Shown in pieces: positions 52,610 through 64,000 of a stretch of DNA of 64,000 bases. The stretch spans positions 22,058,501 to 22,122,500 of the forward strand of contig NC_056538.1 of the NCBI RefSeq assembly GCF_910596095.1. Reading direction: 5' to 3'. Position numbers and translations under genes: made by a program. How positions within the stretch are numbered: position 1 is the stretch's first letter; every line of letters starts with the position of its first letter. Origin of the DNA: Thunnus maccoyii. Lineage: Eukaryota; Chordata; Actinopteri; Scombriformes; Scombridae. Below the pieces are notes generated by a model that saw nothing but the letters and a program-made list of their open reading frames with translations, did no database searches and was not told the origin of the DNA.

Positions 52610-52780
52610 AAGCAAAGTAAAAAGTAAAGTTTCCTTGTTTTCCATCTTTGTGCTAAGCTAAGCTAAGTGTCTCCTGGTTGTAGCTACATTTATTGGACAG
52701 ATATGAGAGTAGCATCGACCTTCTCATTTAAACAAAAGAGTGAGTTGGTGTATTTCCTAAACTATAAAACTATTCCTTTA
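52610..52780. mobile_element. Right-half fragment of the palindromic MITE
   Basis: GTGCTAAGCTAAGCTAAGTG, GTTGTAGCTACATTTATTGG and ATCGACCTTCTCATTTAAAC correspond to the right half of the 35,500 copy. The left half is not apparent. Confidence 0.65.
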
Positions 52781-55115
52781 ATAGCTCAAACACAATTAGT
52801 AATGCCAAATAACATCCCAAACATAACCAATTTCAGTGATCACGAATGTGTGTGATTTCATTTTATCTTTAACAAATATGATATAGTTGATTTAATCTTT
52901 CTTTTTTTTATTTCTTCAAACAGAAAAAGTAACAATAATTAAACAACAAACCCTTGCATAGTACTGGCAACACTGAGCTAAATATCGTTTTCAAAGTAGG
53001 CTTTCAAATTCACAAGGACATACTTTTATAAAGAGCTAGACTGATAGATGCACAAAAAACATCTGTAATACAGAGGCAGGAAATGAAACATCCACGTAAA
53101 AGAACAAAAGGACTTCAAAGAAGTGTTGGTATATCTACGGTGATGACTATAATCAGTGCTTACAGCTCTATCTGCGACTTGCTTATGTAAGCATCAAAGC
53201 AGTGTAACCCACCCAATAAAAAGTATTTGAGAAAACATAGATACCACAGCACTTCACCCACATAGATACAATCCCTGCATTTAAATAAGGCTCGGCGACA
53301 TTTAATACTGACAGCCTGGGACAAAACAAACCACAGCACATCTCATCTGCTGACAGCTTTACTAGGAATTCTTCACCAAACACATGGATAAGCTCTGTCA
53401 CTTGTCAACCATAGCACAATTAGAACTATTTCCTGCATTGATCTCTCTCATTGTCCGTGATTTGCCACACCTAAGATGTGTTTGTCTTGCATGATAAAAT
53501 GAATTAAAAGGATTAAAAGCTTATTTAGAATAAAGTCATGCATTGATCGGCCTGAATAATTGATTTTGCTTAGTCAAAATGTTACCTGGCGTATTGTAGA
53601 TATCTGCAAATTCTCTTCTGTATCATTTAATTGTTATAGATAGTTTTCTCAAGCATATGAAGTTATGTTTGATTGTCATGCAACTGAAATGCAAATGCTC
53701 CAACTAAGACTTCATGCAGCAAATGGGCAGTTTGCTGAACTGTAAATTTGTATCTGCATTTCACAGAGTCTTGCTCACATTCGGATTTTGGCAATTGGGT
53801 GTACATCAGTCCAATCCACCTGAAATGGTAATGCAGATTGCTGGTGCGAACACGGCATGCTGATGTAGCCATCCCACACTCCCTTGTTTTGTCTTTCTGA
53901 AGTAAATGTAATGAAACTGACTCTCATGCTTGAACGGGCTTCAGCTCAATGTGCAGGTTTCTGGTCCAAGCGTAATAGACTGTACACGCTGGGCGGAAAA
54001 AGGAAAATGGAGACATTGTGAATCTATTAAGAGAGGGGAGTTAATGAGCTTTCTGTGCAAGACATGGGCACATGGTTTGCATATGTGTCAGATCTGATGA
54101 TATGCAGCTACATTTCACTTTGGAGATGTTTGGGGTGCCAAAAATAATCTGTCAGTATCTGGATTAGGTGCAACACCTGGGGTTGTTGGTACTAATATAC
54201 TTAAACGGTCGAGGAAATATTCAAATCTAGTTGGCATCCGAGTCCACATGTTTTTTCAGTGCTGAGACTCAAACTTCTCAGGAGAGAGCTCTGCACAACC
54301 CGCTCTGCTGAATCTTTAACAATTGTTAAATAACAAGAGTCAGTTATATTCAGGTTACACTGCAAGCACTGCAGTGTTGGAAAGGTTATCGCACTTCCTG
54401 TATAATAGACTCCTTACATTTCAAATTCAAATAGGCATTTTTGAATATTCAAATAAAGCTGTGTTCAGCCTCTCTGAGAACTTTAAAAGAGTCTGTATTA
54501 AGGAAAAGGCTTTATCTGCGCAGATTACGCTGTTACACAATGAGAACTAATCGCACATGTTGAGTTACAGAAGACAAAGCTCCTGCTGCTTACTGAGATA
54601 AGGTAATCCTTCGCAACAAAAGTAGGTGAACAGTGTGACTTCACATTGACAAACACATGCACACAGGCACGCGCACATGCACAAAAAAAAAAAAATCACT
54701 TCCAACATTTGTCTGCGTGATGAGGGCGCAACAGAAAGTAATAAAGTTTGAATCAAACTCTATTCGTTTGCATAACATGCGTTTCATTACAAATCATTTA
54801 CTGACACTGAAGCCGTCTGGATATAAAATGACAGGTCTTGCCAGGTTTGATGAAATTTCTCTATTTTTATAGTAGACTTCTCATACTGGACACAAAAAAT
54901 TGGCTAATATTCTGGCGATGGTAAATCAAGTAATAGACAGGCGAGTCAGAGAGAGGAGGCAGCACCACAGGAGATGCTTTCATGTTCCTGATTAAGGCGC
55001 CTCTATCCCCGCGAAGAGACAGGTGACGACAGCTCAGATATAAGCTCACCAGGGAAATCAGCTACCTCCCCACACTAGTCTCTATATCCCTGTTTTGCTA
55101 CCTTACGTCCTCCCA

Positions 55116-55117
<2 letters not shown>

Positions 55118-55150
<33 letters not shown>
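55118..55150. repeat. (TG)n microsatellite
   Basis: Uninterrupted TG run with shorter TG runs after it (to about 55,165), in alcam intron 1. Confidence 0.95.
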
Positions 55151-55152
<2 letters not shown>

Positions 55153-56399
55153 CTGAGTGTGTGTGCATGTCTTTCAGCCGCACCATCCAAAAGAAATCGG
55201 ACGCCCAAACTTATTAAATGCTGAAAATGAGGATTGTGCAGTGAATGGAGATCCCATGGCGCATGTCCACAAAGACTTGATGGCAAATAGCCTCGCTTCA
55301 GAAGCGATTCAGCGGTGAGGGGCCAGACAGAACCACTTCAACTAGATCAATAATACTTGAGGAAAGGCTAGATTCTTATAGTGAACAGCGCTTGCCTAAG
55401 GAGCGAGAAATCAAAGAAAACCTAACCTTCCATGACATTCTGCTTTTCGTTCTTTAATAATTTAACAAGTACTGAATTTTGATTAGCCATATCAAGTATC
55501 TGAAATGAGAAGAGATCAGTGATTTAATCAGTTCAATCTCTCATTATCTGCTGTCAAGGAAAATAGAGGAACTTCTGTCTTATGGAAAGGTGTGGGAAGG
55601 TTTTGGATAATTGCTCAGACTTACCACCAGGCTCCCCAAAGCATCCTTGTAGCTATTTGGTAATATATGAGCTCTATAGACTGCTGTTTTGTCAGCTCTC
55701 TCAATCTGTGCACACCCTTAGCTGATATGTTACTGACTGTGACAAACATATGACTTCATATGAATGTTGTTACAGTAGCAGTTTGTGGTGAGGAAGTGTT
55801 TTTCAGACCAGCTAGCTGAACAGAGATTAAAAAAAAACAAAACAAACAAAAATAAATAAACACACTGCTACATCCTCACTATCTCAGTCTGTCTCTCTCT
55901 CTTGAGGGAAGGGGTGTAATCATGTCACTGATGGATAACTGACAGCACACTTGCACAGCATCCCTTTAACACAGTTCTCTTTTTGTTGCAGGCTGAACCA
56001 TGGAAGCGCTATCCCAAACGTCAACATTGTGTGCTCTATAATTTTGCTTTTTTCCAGCCTACTATAATTGCCTGTCAGTGTCTTTATAGCATAACACTAA
56101 GGGCATCTGGTTTTTATTTTTTGCTGGATTGCAGGGAACTGGATGACAAAAAGCACTAATATCCGTAACTGAGTGACTCCATTTTTCAAACATGTAATGA
56201 GGATGCATGCAAATCAAATTGTCCTGTATGTTTGATTGAAGGGTGGCAGTAGATATTTGTCCAAAACAGTACAATGATCTCACTTTTGTACAGAGCTACA
56301 AACTTTTCCCCACATTGTAGTAACTTGACTCAGCTTATTTAGTTGTATTGGTTGGCTTTCAAGTTGGTGCGGCTAACAAATTATTTTCAAACTGATAAA

Positions 56400-56590
56400 T
56401 CTGCTAATCGTTTTCCCAATTAATAAATTATCCGTAGTGCAAAGTAGTTAAAAGCAGTGAAAAGTGGCCATTGTACTTTTCCAGAGCCCAACCATCAGGT
56501 ATAAGATATTTAGATTAGAAGCTGGAAACAGAGAATATTCTGCATTTTTGCTTGAAAATGATTGGAACGATAAGACAATTATTAAAATAG
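56400..56590. mobile_element. Fragment of the same MITE family
   Basis: CCAGAGCCCAACCATCAG, AGAAGCTGGAAACAGAGAAT and ATTTTTGCTTGAAAATGATT are internal phrases of the family at 56,606. Adjacent and partly decayed. Confidence 0.5.
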
Positions 56591-56605
56591 TTTCTTAATT
56601 TCTGT

Positions 56606-56950
56606 GGAGCTGCAACAATTTATTGATCAAAGGAAAATTATTTTCATTTTTTGATAATCGATTAATAGTTTTGAGTAAATTTTTAAGAAAAAATGTCAAA
56701 TTATCTTATTCCAGCTTCTAAAATTTGAGTATTTCCTGGTTCCTTTAGTCTTCTGTGACAGTAAACTGAATATCTTTGAGTTGGTAACTGTTGGTTGGGA
56801 CAAAACAGGGCATTTGAGGACATCACTTCGGGGGTTTGGGAGACAGTGACCAACATTTTTCACCATTTTATAGGCCAAACGACTAATAGGTTAATGGATA
56901 ATGTAGCTGACAGATTAATCAATAATGAAAATAACTGTAGCTGCACCCCT
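56606..56950. mobile_element. hAT-like MITE, near-complete copy
   Basis: GGAGCTGCAACAATTTATTG at the left and AATAACTGTAGCTGCACCCC at the right are inverted; the interior has ATAATCGATTAATAG, CAGTAAACTGAATATCTTTG and GGACAAAACAGG..ATTTGA typical of a common fish MITE. Confidence 0.65.
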
Positions 56951-57764
56951 ATGCTGAAAATCTTTTCAACTCTCGTGCTGATGTTGACAAGCTGCCTAAA
57001 TTCAGCTATTTTGTAGAAGTGGGCAGCAGGTATGAGTGTATTCATAAGTACTTCAGGGTAAACAAAGGCTACATTATGTGAAATGAACACACGGCACAGA
57101 GACTATGACGTGTGGATCCAGAGCCGTTTTCCAAGCCTCATTTTAAGCCGTACCATCTGTTTTAGGGCACAGAGAGCAACCTAACACCCTGAAGATGTTG
57201 CCCTGCATCTCTTTGACCTTCAGAGGGGTGTAATGGTCTTTTAGAGGGAATCATGTGAGAGAAAAAGGTCCATTTATGGACAGAAATACTTGGGACAAAG
57301 GTTTCATTTTCTGACATTTCCCACAGGCTCTATCTGTGGTCCAAGCTGAACTAGGCCTGTCTAGTGTCTTTTTGTTTTTAATAAGTGATCCGCTCTCTGT
57401 GGAGTCTTATCTACAAGTCACATAAGAAACATTGTCCAAGTCCGAACATTTATTAGTTTTATGATGGAAACGAGTGTGATATTGTCCGACACTGATATAA
57501 TGCTGAATTGATGCACGCCTATGTAATAAAAAATATTGGAATGGGAAATTAGTCTCAAGAAAAGCAGTTTATTTCCATTCAGTTTATTTTCACACTTTAT
57601 GACACATTATTTCTCTGTGCAACATACTGGATCAAAATATAGCCAAGATATAGCTTTGTGTCCTCAAACTTGCAATAAAAGAATCCGCTTCCAACACTGA
57701 AATAACTGAAAACTTGTTCAGTTATACCCTTATCATCAGATAATGTCAGGATCACTAGACATTA

Positions 57765-58050
57765 ATCACTAGTCCATTGACAAAAAAATTATTTAATATT
57801 TTGATAATTGTCATTTTTCAAGCAAAAATGGAAAATATTTGCCAGTTCAAACTTATCAGATGTGAGGATTTGCTGCTTTTCTTTGCTTTATGTCACTTTA
57901 AACAGAATATATTTAGGTTTTTGACGGTTTTTTTGGACAAAACAAGCAACATGAATACGTCATGATGGGCATTTTTTATAGTTATATGAAATTTAACAGA
58001 ACGATTAATCCAAACTATAATCAGCAGATTAGTGATAATGAAAATAATCG
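57765..58050. mobile_element. Third copy of the same MITE family
   Basis: CCATTGACAAAAAAATTATT, GATGTGAGGATTTGCTGCTT, GGACAAAACAAGCAACATGA and ATAATGAAAATAATCGTTAT follow the family order in the opposite reading to the 56,400 fragment. Confidence 0.6.
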
Positions 58051-61000
58051 TTATTTGCATCCTAATCTAAAAAAAAAGAGTTTTTTAAAATTAAGTGTTT
58101 AATGTTTATCAATAATAATTAGACAACTCTACAAGGTAAGTAATTGCATAAATTGAAAAAATTTAAAACTTTGGTATTTTTCAACCTGGACTCTATCTTC
58201 CTCACTATTTAGCTGACAAACACTTTTAGCGGACGCACATTGACGGGGCGTTATTGTCCTGTCAGATTACATTGCAGCCCGTTTTGTGGCTGCCGGCTGA
58301 AGCGCTCTCGCTCAATACTGGCCCAATTTCAAAAATTGTTGTCCCCATTAGTCACCGAGGCACAAAATGATGTGAAAATAGGGTCCAGGTTGAAAAATAA
58401 GTTTTGGTCTAAACCACGTCTGATCTGTTGTTCTGCACGTCTCTCTGTGCAGATGGCATCATCCTAAAAGCGTGCAGTTTAATTAGTCTTTTGTACAAAA
58501 AAACATGACAACCTTAAAAGCCGGAGTTAAATAAAATAAACACACTCACATTTTCACAGCCTACAATGAGCAGAGCCATGTTTGTCACCTCGGGGCAAAA
58601 CAAGCCTGAGTTCTGCTGAGGAGGAGGATGGACAGCAAATGAGGAATTATGTAGAGTATACGCCACACAGTATTATTAGTCTGAGTCTATTAAGCATAAT
58701 GGCTCCCCTCCTTCACCCCAGCAGCACTGGCACATTTTTAGACCAGTGTGCTCCCAAACCAACAAAAGCGTTCATGCTCAGTAAACGAAATGCCCAATCA
58801 CAGAGCACTTGTTAATACTGCATATTATTCAAAAACTCTAATGTGAATGCAAGAGGTTTTACAAAATATACGGATGCAAAGGCACAGAGGAGTAAAGCTC
58901 AAGAAAATAATCCTCATCAGTGCTCCTCATGCATCATTTTACTCCAATGTACCTGGGCGATGAATAGCTCTGACCTGCTTTCCACTTCCCTCTCGGTACT
59001 AAAAAAAATGTAGCTTCCGTTGTGAAATAAATAACATATTTTCCAGAGAGACATATAGATAACTCTCTCCCCCTCAGGCAAAGAAAACAATGTTCATTTG
59101 CTACATCATGTGTGGTCAACAGACACCTACAGATGACAGCAGGTGGGAACAGGGCTAATGCATTGCCTGCAGTCCCACCTGTCGGGTTCCCATTGTTGTC
59201 TTGTGACTCAAAATGCAGGCTCCATTTTCAGACTTATGCTGAGGAAGCCTCGGTACCTGTGCAGACCTGCCACTGCAGAATCAGGTTTCTGCTTCCGCTT
59301 CTCGACAGGGACTGAGACAACAAGACAAAGAAAGAGAGAAGCGCTCAAGATGGAGGGAGGATTTATTTTGCCCTCAGGTGTTTTAAGACGCTTGAGTAAT
59401 TAATGGCTGGTTCCCTAAATAAATGTAAGGTTGTTAAAGAATTGTTGTTGCATATCATATATCTAGTTTAAAGGCATCCAAAACATACCTCTTCAATCAG
59501 CTTCTTACTATAAGTGTTAAATTTTTAAATGAACACAAAATTATCTGCTGAAGATAAAAGACTTTTGGTTATTTTACACAAGAGATTTCTTTAATTGTGT
59601 TTTTCTCCAAGCTCTTCTCATTGATTTGAGGTGGGCAGGGCTCAGTTGGAAAAGGGTGATGTCACCTTCAGTATTTTCATGCACCAATCACAGTTTAGCA
59701 ATATTTGAATCAAAATGTGATGACTGTTATGTCAATACCACTCAAATATGATCAAAATACACCCACATAGACTCTTAATAAATAACTTTCAAAACTTACT
59801 TTGATTGTTGCTTATTCTGCAATAAGTATTTAAACATGCATCAACTGATGTTTTTTGCGAATTGGGGGCAGCGGAAACAAGTTGTGAACACACCACTGAC
59901 ATATCACCTTTTAAGTTGATATACCAAACAGTTGTTAATTTATACATACAGCAGTTACAGAGCAACATTATCATTCATCTGGAGTTGTGTTTCTGTCCAC
60001 CTGATTGAATGTAAGTCCAATATTTACTCTCCTTTAGCTCTGCTTTTGGTCTCTACCTATTCCTGAGGGAAATGTCTGGCTCTTTAGCTGTTAAATGCTC
60101 CACTATGTTTCGCCAGAGCTTTTTCTCTGTAAACGGCTGCCTGCTGTGGCCGAAAATGACACTATGAGAGTGCTGAGAGTGAGCCAGAACAGTTAAGTTG
60201 CAGCCGGATAGCTAAACAATGAGCTGAAAGTTGCTATAGAGCTCCGAAAAGCCGAGGGGAACTGCAGAGTCAGGTGGTAATTCTCTGCAGGTTCATCACT
60301 ACAACTGACAATACACATTGTTATTTGATAGATTCTTTATTATTACAGATAAAGTATCTAATAGCTGCTTTAATGTTATCGAGATAAAAAATTTGAAACC
60401 AAGTTTTTAATATCTTTTTCATTTCCCTAATTTTTTGTAGGCTCATAATTTGAGAGCAGGACTTTCTTTGTGTACATGTTGTCCATCAGATCTTGTTTGC
60501 TTCTACTTCTGTGATTTCCTATAATTCCCAGAATGCCTATTGACAATCCCCCGAGAGCAGGCATAAACACTTTGCATCAGCTGTGGGTTATTCGTGTAGG
60601 TGGAGAGAATAATAAGCCCAAAGGAAGCAGCTCAAAACACATGATGCTCTGTGACGGCATTGCATTCTGGTCCATTCAGGACACTGTCAGAGCCTTATTG
60701 TTTTATTGTCTACACTGGTTTAAGTAATGAAGACATTTCACAAACTGGAAAAAAAAGTCTTCCACTAAATTTGACTCAGTAGTGCTGGGAAATATCTCAA
60801 CATGATGTCAAGTTGTCTGTGTTTGACCTGCTATTTGAGGTAATATGAAAAACACAGCACCAAACAACATAATAGACCTCATATTTCAAGGTACACAGAT
60901 GAAACCTTGTGCCGTGTGTCATTAACTCTTTCAGCAGAGTTATCCTCACATCTATCCATTACACAGAACCTGAATTTCCACATCATTATCAACTGACTAA

Positions 61001-64000
61001 TATTCAAGCTTTAAAGATGGATAATAAGAGACATACATAAAAAAACAAAACAATTAAACTGCAACATATTCAAGAACCTCTTGCATTTTCCTTTTGATTA
61101 GCGAGTGAGTTTAATATGAGATTTTAAGAGGCAAACATTGTCAAGCGTTTTTAAAAAATGATGTTCAAGTTCCTTTAAAGTATTGTCTCACTCTAAAGAC
61201 GCTGACAACACAATCAAAGGAGACAATATGGCTTTGATTTAGCTTAAATTGTTCAGCTAAGCTTCAGGAAAGCACTTTAACAAAACTGATATCTGGGGGG
61301 TAAAAAGTCTTTGTTGGCACTAGAAATAATGGCAGCATAAATAAATGTTACCATAAGGCTTGAGAATATACATACTTGCAATTGAGAATGAAAAAATATC
61401 TTTTCACATAGAATATGTAGAGGTAGGTGTATATGACTCGTCACATCATTGGCAGTAACACAGAGTAATTTTCTTACATTTTTCTCAGGCAGAGACAGAT
61501 GGGAAAGATAAAAGCATATTACAAGAAAGGTGATTATCACTCTAAATGACTTGCCACAAGGTTTCCTAGGAATTGATCTTGTGGCATGATCATTAGTCTT
61601 TGAAATGTTCTCCTCTATACACGCGACCACACGAGCATCCTCTTTAAAAAATGTCATAAATTGCGTCAGCAGATGAGCTGCAAGGGTGCAGGGCTTGCTC
61701 TTAAGACAGCAGCCTGCTGGAATGATCGGGTGGTAAGTGCACTCAGAAATCAGGTCCATTATGTTGTGAATTATGTATTTGAGGGGCGCAGGCCAGGAGA
61801 CCTGAGGGGAGAAGTGGTTGTGAGATGCCTGTGGGTAAGACTTGGGGCAGATCATGGGAGAGCTCACAGTATTTACTCCAAACATCCACCAGCAACTCCC
61901 ATTCATTATGGGCCATTAAAGGAAACATTAGGCCATTAACAAAGCGCAGCTTCCTGCTTATCCAGCCACCCTTCTTTTGGCGATGACTTCATCCTTCTGC
62001 ATCCGGAAGAGCTGACCTCACCCAAGTCTCTGGTTGTGAATGAATAAGAATAAGGTTTTTAAATTCCCTGTCAGTAGCAGACACTATTGGAAGCTAATGG
62101 GTATACATGCCTTGAATGTTTCACATTGACCGTGTTTCTCAGGTGAGAATTGACCTTTTCAAAGTGATTTCCTAATAATAGACAAAGCGTGCGAGCAAAT
62201 CACTAGTTTATGGTGCAAATGGGATTATCAAATAATTTCTAGCTATTAAAATGTAAAAACTGGGCATTGCCATCCTGAATCCCACAGATAAAGCTCATTA
62301 TAATGAGGGTTGTGACACGTGGAAATGATCATACCACATTTTTTTCGTTCAGTTGCTCAAAAAGTAAGGCCATCTGTAGGTTTTGACCAGTCAATTAAGT
62401 CTATACTGTACCTTTATATTAATAACCTGAATGAGAATTAAATCTACGCTCTCATCTGGTGAACTTCTATTCAAGACTGAATCTTTTCAGTTCTATGACT
62501 AAAAGCACCAAAGAAAGGCTTGCCTATTAAATTTGCTTAGGAGTTTATGTCAAATGTTGCTCTTGTGAAGAGGATTGCAAAGCTGAAGTCTATTAACTCT
62601 CCATTCAGACAAGTGTTTAGAAACCATTCATTCTTAATTATTTCCGAGTCATTTAAATGTGATAACTTTCTAATATGGCAAGAATCCTTCAAACTTCATT
62701 AAACTGGAGGAGGCCACAAACATTATTGAATTTGTCTTTTTCTCCAATGCCTCAAGATGAGTTTGCATCCACATGCAACAACTTTGCTTTCTTCGAACAA
62801 CAGAGTCTTTGAATTCAAGTGAATTCATCTTGTAGAAACACTTCTTAAGAGTCATTTCTAGGGGCTAAAGTTGTTCTAAATCTTAGATTCAAATTTTTTT
62901 CTTCATTTCTGGTCAGTCTTGGCCACTGTTTACCCATGTTTCAGAGCACTGATGCTAGTTTTACTGACATGATAGAGAATAATACGCAAGGAATCTCAGA
63001 TTTACGCCGTAGGTGTGTGCATGAAAGGCAACACATCTTGAAAAGCAGCTCTGATTCATGTTCCTACTGTATATTCTTGGGATTTCAGTGTATCCAGCTG
63101 AACTCATAACATTTCATGCATGCACCTTAAGTTAGCAGAGTCTTGAAAACAGGTATCGATCGAACGCTTCTTATGGTTCCCTTGTGTTTTTTCCGGGTTT
63201 GAGATTATAAGGAAAAGATAAATGAACACAGTTTCTCAGAGGATAGGACTGGCTGAAAACACTCTTTTTTTTAAAAATTTAATTAAAATCAGACTTTTTT
63301 CCTCCAGCAATCACAGGGAAGTGTTATCAACCCAATTAAGGCTCAAAAATGTAGTCAAACTGATAATAAAATAAATGTTTACAGTCTAATAAAATAAATG
63401 TAAGGGTTAAAGAGGTGCAGCAGATGGTGTGATACTCCAGATGGAGCCTCTAACAGTGTAATGCTTCTCACTAATGAATATAGTGCCCTTTAAATTACCG
63501 AAGAGCTTGAACTGATCCATAAATCTAAGTGCAAGAAATGAATCCTCATGTTGCCATAATGTTTTCATTTTTTCCTCCCTCTTCGGCCAGGAAGCTTTAA
63601 AATATTCCTGATGTTCAAAACAACCTTCTTGACATCCAAGTGCTCGTCGTCTCACCAGGTCTCTTTAAGAGGTATCACATCAGACAGGTGTAAGTATCAG
63701 TTTTCTGCATACAGGCTGTAAACATGCCTTTTGCCTGAAAGAACCGAGCCAATAAGATGTGACTTGTGCTCTCTGGACTGTAGATGGAGTGCCATTGAAT
63801 TATATTAATAACCTAAAAGGTCCACTAAAGTCATAATGAGATACTGCAAAAGAAAGTCAAGACTAGTATTGAAACGATTAGAATAAATTACGAATAAACC
63901 TTTTTATTAGACAATCACCTTAAAGCTCTAATGAAAGTTTTTCATTATCAATCTATCCGCCCATTCTTTTCTGAGGTAATCAGAAAAGGTGACATCCTTA

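Larger units (their letters stand above)
51221..64000 (-). other. alcam intron 1 (to window edge)
   Basis: No exon encoding a signal peptide with a compatible donor was found to the right of exon 2, and mammalian ALCAM has a very long first intron, so this is read as intron 1. It holds MITE fragments (52,610; 56,400-58,050) and a GT microsatellite. No other gene recognised. Confidence 0.6.

Noticed and set aside
61277-61906. Longest uninterrupted frame in the window (209 codons, minus strand, alcam intron 1)
   Set aside because: No recognisable domain, no codon bias, no splice or promoter context, and both strands are open over part of it. It may be conserved noncoding DNA, but nothing in the sequence shows coding function.

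Overview
The window is vertebrate nuclear DNA, almost certainly from a spiny-rayed (percomorph-type) teleost fish. Evidence for this: GT-AG split genes with vertebrate orthologues, two nuclear tRNA-Pro genes, promoters rich in GCTAACGTTAGC-like palindromes, and fish-type repeats (BEL/Pao, L2, Harbinger-like, Tc1-like, hAT-like and foldback MITEs). There are no operons, CRISPR arrays, phage or bacterial defence genes. Species cannot be fixed from sequence alone.

Layout, left to right. (1) 1-1,500: the first two exons and promoter of a THAP12-like gene on the minus strand, cut by the window edge. (2) 1,924-2,356: two convergent tRNA-Pro genes (AGG and CGG anticodons) that differ at one base. 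(3) About 3,200-14,700: the complete dyrk1a gene on the minus strand. I assembled 11 coding exons (2,229 nt, 742 residues), a probable 5' UTR exon and a CpG-containing promoter carrying a perfect RFX X-box. (4) 14,700-22,250: gene-poor DNA with a SINE, inverted repeats and simple repeats. (5) 22,258-30,670: a decayed BEL/Pao LTR retrotransposon (gag/DUF1759, protease, reverse transcriptase, RNase H, integrase in order), split in its RT gene by a nested ~1.3 kb TIR element that carries a Myb/SANT-like ORF. (6) About 33,500-64,000: an alcam (CD166/neurolin) gene on the minus strand. Its 14 exons encode five Ig domains, a stalk, a TM helix and a cytoplasmic tail. The signal-peptide exon was not found, so 51,221-64,000 is read as the first intron. 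The alcam introns hold several transposon remnants, including a ~3.4 kb block bounded by long inverted arms.

The three protein genes are unrelated in function: THAP12 is a nuclear zinc-finger protein, DYRK1A a dosage-sensitive nuclear/cytoplasmic kinase, and ALCAM a cell-adhesion molecule. They sit together through chromosomal linkage, not as a pathway. The points most worth a second look are an overlapping upstream reading frame across the dyrk1a leader and first coding exons, a missing Ig-domain cysteine in alcam, a 30-nt skippable alcam stalk exon, an L2 insertion ending about 10 nt from an alcam splice donor, the nested transposon in the BEL element, and the long-armed inverted-repeat block in alcam. 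All exon borders were placed by eye from splice signals, phase and remembered vertebrate homologues; no alignment or transcript data were available.
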